Below, one piece after another: positions 60,634 to 64,000 of a DNA stretch of 64,000 nucleotides (positions are counted from its first letter, which is position 1; each line of letters begins with the position of its first letter). The notes beneath the pieces were generated by a model. The model had not been told where the DNA came from and searched no databases. It was given only the letters and a program-made list of their open reading frames with translations. The translations under genes were made by a program, and so were the position numbers. This stretch comes from Oscarella lobularis (Eukaryota; Porifera; Homoscleromorpha; Homosclerophorida; Oscarellidae). Location: contig NC_089178.1 in the NCBI RefSeq assembly GCF_947507565.1, positions 992,001-1,056,000 of the forward strand. Direction: 5' to 3'.

Positions 60634-62261
60634 ATGTCTCATCAAACCGGCATAAAATGTACGTTTTCAGGCTCACGCGCGTATTCTCCGCTAACGCGAT
60701 ACTTACACTAGCGTCGGACGAACTCAAGGAGGCCTTCTCCGACGCGAAACGCGGCGAGAAGCGACTCCTCAAGGTCGAAATCGCCGACGGTAAAAAAAAG
60801 AACGAACTCTAATTAGCAACAAACGCAAATCGAATCGCAGAAAAGCTTCAACTGAAAGACAGCGAAAACGCGAAAGGAAGCTGGGAAGACGGCAAGCCGA
60901 AAAACGCCCCAGACAACGATAAGAACTCGAGGCCTCCCCCCTTTTCTCTCTTACAGATTACGACGCCTTCGTCTTGCCTCGCCTGGAATCGACGCCCTGT
61001 TACATTCTCTATCGACTCGATAGAACATCGGATGAGGGATCGCATCAGTGGATTTTGCTCGCCTACGTGCCGGATACGAGCGAGGTGCGGAAATAGAAAA
61101 ATTCTCTCGTCGATTCTCATTCCAATTTTGTCTGTTATTTTTCTCTCTTTTTTTAAAAGGTTCGGCAAAAGATGCTGTACGCCGCTACTCGATCGACGCT
61201 GAAAATGGAATTCGGCGGCGGAAATATCGTAGACGAGATTTATGGGAATACGAAAGTAAAAATGTGTCCTGTGCATTCCCTCACTTAGACAGAGAACTTC
61301 GTTTAGATAGACCCATATAGGCGAGTGTTACATGTACAGTTGATTATCACGTGATCCTTTTTTTCGAATTAGTGTGACCCTGTTTCTTACTGTCGTCGAT
61401 TTTGTTTTTGATTGCGTGTCTTTTTAGGATGACGTGAGCTTGGATGGGTATCAAAAGCACTTGGAAGCGGCTGAAGCGCCGCCGCCACTTACCGAGCAAG
61501 AGGAGCAAATGCAGATACTTTCTGAGGCGGACAAGATGGCTCGCATCGAGATAAGCGCGTCGACGCGCCAGTCTCATTTGCACGGAGTCAGTTTCCCGAC
61601 CGATGATGAGACCGTTCATCATTTGGAGAAACTGAGAGATAAAAAATTAATTTATGTTCAACTGGTAAGGAAAGTTTTTTTTGAATAATACGTTTGTTAC
61701 TCCTTTTCTTTTTTTAGTCAATTGATCTTGGGAATGAGAAGATCTGCTTTGTGAAGTCCGACGCGACGACAACGTCGGCGACGCTCGGTTCTCATGTGCC
61801 GGACGATCATTCACGCTATCACTTCTTTCGCTACAAGCATCAGTACGAAGGAGATGACCTGGACTCAGTGGGTAAGTGCAACCTCTGCAGATAAAAAATG
61901 GTCTCTCTTTATTTGGGTTTGCTTAATTAACTACAGTTTTTGTTTATTCGTCTCCTGGGTACAAGTGCTCTGTTAGAGAACGCATGCTCTATTCCTCCTG
62001 CAAAGCGACCGTAGTGGATCTTGCAAAGCAGCTTGATATTGATGTCGTTAAAGCCGTAAGTGGCCTGCATGCATTTTCTATTCGAGTGGCATCTAGCTAG
62101 TTTAGGTTGAGATTGAAAGTGGATCCGAACTTTCGGAGGCCTTTTTGATGGATGAGGTTCATCCCAAGCAGCATTTGCAGAAGCAGCTCTTTGCTAGACC
62201 TCCTGGGCCGTCGAATCGTCGACGCTCTTCGCCTAGGCCACAGTCGGCAAAGGAAAATTAG
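60634..62261 (+). CDS. TWF: Twinfilin, actin monomer-binding and capping protein
   Basis: About ten exons from MSHQTGIK (the family's invariant start) to QSAKEN. Two ADF-homology domains are evident. In the first, [40 protein letters not shown] and [20 protein letters not shown]. In the second, [57 protein letters not shown] and [16 protein letters not shown]. The tail with [20 protein letters not shown] is the conserved capping-protein/PIP2-binding extension. It sequesters ADP-actin monomers and caps or depolymerises filament ends. It is complete at about the usual 350 residues. Confidence 0.93.
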
Positions 62262-62436
62262 GCAAAGGGATGGGAACGTGAAAATAGCCCTTTTTAGTAC
62301 TGGTCTGCTGCAGTATCTATTATTGCATGTTAACCCCCCGATGAATGTATGTATGTATACGGGAAGTGGTGGTGTGTATACGGGGATCGGTGTCGTTGCT
62401 AAGTCCGTTGCTACGCTATCTCTTCAGTCCGAAATC

Positions 62437-62960
62437 ATGGCTGAGAATGGATTTTCGAAGCGGATAATAACCGTCGAGAAGACGTTTGCTATGATAAAGC
62501 CGGACGCCATCGATAAAGCGGACGAAATTCTCGAGATCATCGAAGAAAACGGATTCACTATTTTGCAGGTTGATTCCGTGGCTTATATACGGCTCAAGCG
62601 TATGCCATACTTACAGAAACGACGAGTGCAACTCAAACCAGAACAAGCGAGCGAATTCTACGCAGAGCACTTCGGAAAAATGTTTTTTCCGAGTCTAATC
62701 AATTATATTTGCAGGTTAGACCAGGAAATATATAATCTTAGCAGAAAACCGTTGGCTCTACCGTTAGTGGTTCCGTACTAGCCTTGGTATTGGCGAGAGA
62801 AGACGCAATTCTTCAGTGGAGAGCTCTTCTCGGTCCAACTAACACGTATAAGGCAAAAGAAGTGGCTCCGAACAGGTAGAGCGGGCTCCTAGAATAGTCC
62901 CAGGCGCACAGAAGAGCGGTTTTGCTTTCAAAGCGGTCTTCTAGTAATCCACATCACGTT

Positions 62961-63004
<44 letters not shown>

Positions 63005-63547
63005 AGAGTAGAGATGTGAATTTTTTGGCTTTCAAACTTCTCTTTCCTAAGGCTTTGCTGGCACGTCCTGAAGTGTTAGGAAGCAGTACAATCTATATAT
63101 AGGGGGCCTTTAGAAAAAATACGGGATGTAGTGTACTTCCTTTTCTCTAGTCTCAGAGCTCGATTTGGAACGAATGATCAGTGCAACGCTCTTCACGGAA
63201 GCGACTCTACCGGCTCAGCGGAAAGGGAAATCCACTTTTTCTTTCCCGACGGTAAACGCTAATGAACGCAAATCCGATTCCAACAAGAAAAATTCACGCT
63301 GTAGCCATCATCGAACCCATAGTCAAGAGTCAACTGGCAAGTGATTATCTCACTCGAACGCTCATGCCTACACTTCAGAAAGGATTGACAGAATTATGCA
63401 AGGCAAAGCCCGGAGATCCAATTGTACGTGTCAGTCTTCGCGCATTCATTTCCGCAAACATTAACATGCCTAATAGATGTGGCTCAGCGATTGGCTGCTT
63501 CTCAATAACCCGAATAAACCCCAAATTCAACAGCCGGGGAACCGATG
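62437..63547 (+). CDS. NME5: NME5, axonemal NDP-kinase-like protein
   Basis: Five or six exons from MAENGFSKRIITVEKTFAMI, stop at 63547. The NDP-kinase domain has EKTFAMIKPDAIDKADE, GKMFFPSLINYI, SGSVLALVLAREDAILQW, then LLGPTNTYKAKE and NALHGSDS with the active-site His. The C-terminal part (LPTLQKGLTELCKAKPGDP-like and WLSDWLLLNNPNKPQ) is the Dpy-30-type docking motif that distinguishes NME5 from catalytic NME1/2. NME5 is the radial-spoke protein RSP23 group, acting in motile cilia. A TG microsatellite (62962-63000) lies in one intron. GTTGCTAAGTCCGTTGCTAC near 62396 resembles ciliary X-box half-sites. Confidence 0.9.
62962..63000. repeat. TG dinucleotide microsatellite
   Basis: About 19 TG units inside an NME5 intron. 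Confidence 0.9.
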
Positions 63548-63726
63548 AGAAACGCGAAATATAACTAGAGTCGTAGATTTTCTTTGGAAGTGCGCATGTG
63601 TTTTTTTTTCGCTCTCCGAGTGAGAACCGGAAGCTTTCGGCTGTTTCCGGGCTCGTTTTCATTTGCTCGACAGAGGGGGAAGGGCGAGACGCGTTCTCTG
63701 TGTCATCTCCGTGACCGCGAGACGAG

Positions 63727-63905
63727 ATGGGCAACGCGCAGGGACTAGCGCAGGGCGCCAATTCACGCGACGCGCGCACCGCCACTGCCAGTCCGACTCC
63801 ATCCACTTTGGACCTGTCCGATCTCACCGCGGCCGAACGCAAGCAGATCGAGACGGTACTGGGACGCCAGTACGCGATAGAAATGGAGGAAGAAGATCGC
63901 ATAAG
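63727..63905 (+). CDS. Partial first exon, RIM/rabphilin-type Rab-binding protein
   Basis: ATG at 63727 opens MGNAQGLAQGANSRDA, with Gly-2 in a myristoylation-like context. LDLSDLTAAERKQIETVLGR then resembles the start of the Rab-binding helix of RIM-family proteins (xLxHLTEEERxIIxxVxxRQ). The frame ends at a GT donor at 63906 and the gene continues beyond the window. In the family the next parts would be a zinc finger, PDZ and C2 domains, used in vesicle tethering. Only the helix supports this, so the name is provisional. Confidence 0.55.
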
Positions 63906-64000
63906 GTCTGCTGGATAAGTTTACGTGTAGGGGGAAAAAAAGTGAAAAAGTGGGGGCCCCCCTACGTCGATCGCGAAGAACGTCAACTGTCCGTTTACTT

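Overview
This is nuclear DNA of an early-branching animal. Almost every gene is a conserved single-copy metazoan gene cut by very short introns (mostly 40-80 bp, GT-AG with some GC-AG), genes are packed on both strands with little spacer, and no bacterial operon signals are visible. An L1-type adhesion receptor, a CTHRC1-like collagen protein, PTP-PEST, CEP70, NME5, LRRK and SMCR8 point to Metazoa. The compact layout and base composition suit a sponge (a homoscleromorph such as Oscarella would fit), but that assignment is an inference. Coordinates and introns were worked out by reading frames and splice signals by hand. Exons of the long genes are therefore approximate unless stated.

Layout. 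1-2.2 kb: a partial unknown gene, a small membrane protein and an unknown charged protein. 2.2-8.9 kb: a secreted-looking FIH/HIF1AN-like JmjC hydroxylase head-to-head with CEP70, a degenerate Rab and the splicing factor ISY1. 9-12.6 kb: two tandem Rab19/43-like GTPases and two tandem ISG20-like exonucleases. 12.7-17.2 kb: histidine ammonia-lyase and imidazolonepropionase, converging with 16 bp between stop codons, which are steps 1 and 3 of histidine catabolism. 17.3-20.5 kb: a small secreted protein whose first exon is split by a MITE-like element, and a LisH-WD40 protein. 20.6-31.8 kb: an L1CAM-architecture receptor and a 1,781-residue secreted protein with two families of seven-copy repeats. 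32-39.1 kb: G6PD, CTHRC1-like and PTPN12-like. 39.2-53.9 kb: LRRK, SMCR8 and two tandem Rab32/38-like GTPases. 54-64 kb: PSMA5, PMPCB, a RhoA-type GTPase, mitochondrial AMT, twinfilin, NME5 and the first exon of a RIM-like gene.

Themes. Five divergent gene pairs have start codons only about 50-100 bp apart, implying shared bidirectional promoters. Three families are tandemly duplicated (Rab19/43, ISG20-like, Rab32/38). The most suggestive neighbourhood is LRRK - SMCR8 - Rab32/38 x2, because these proteins belong to one lysosomal/lysosome-related trafficking network in vertebrates (LRRK2 binds Rab29/32/38; SMCR8 partners with C9orf72). The other standouts are the FIH-like hydroxylase with a signal peptide, the L1-type receptor with a possible ankyrin-motif remnant and a PDZ ligand, the two-repeat giant secreted protein, and the transposon caught inside a coding exon.
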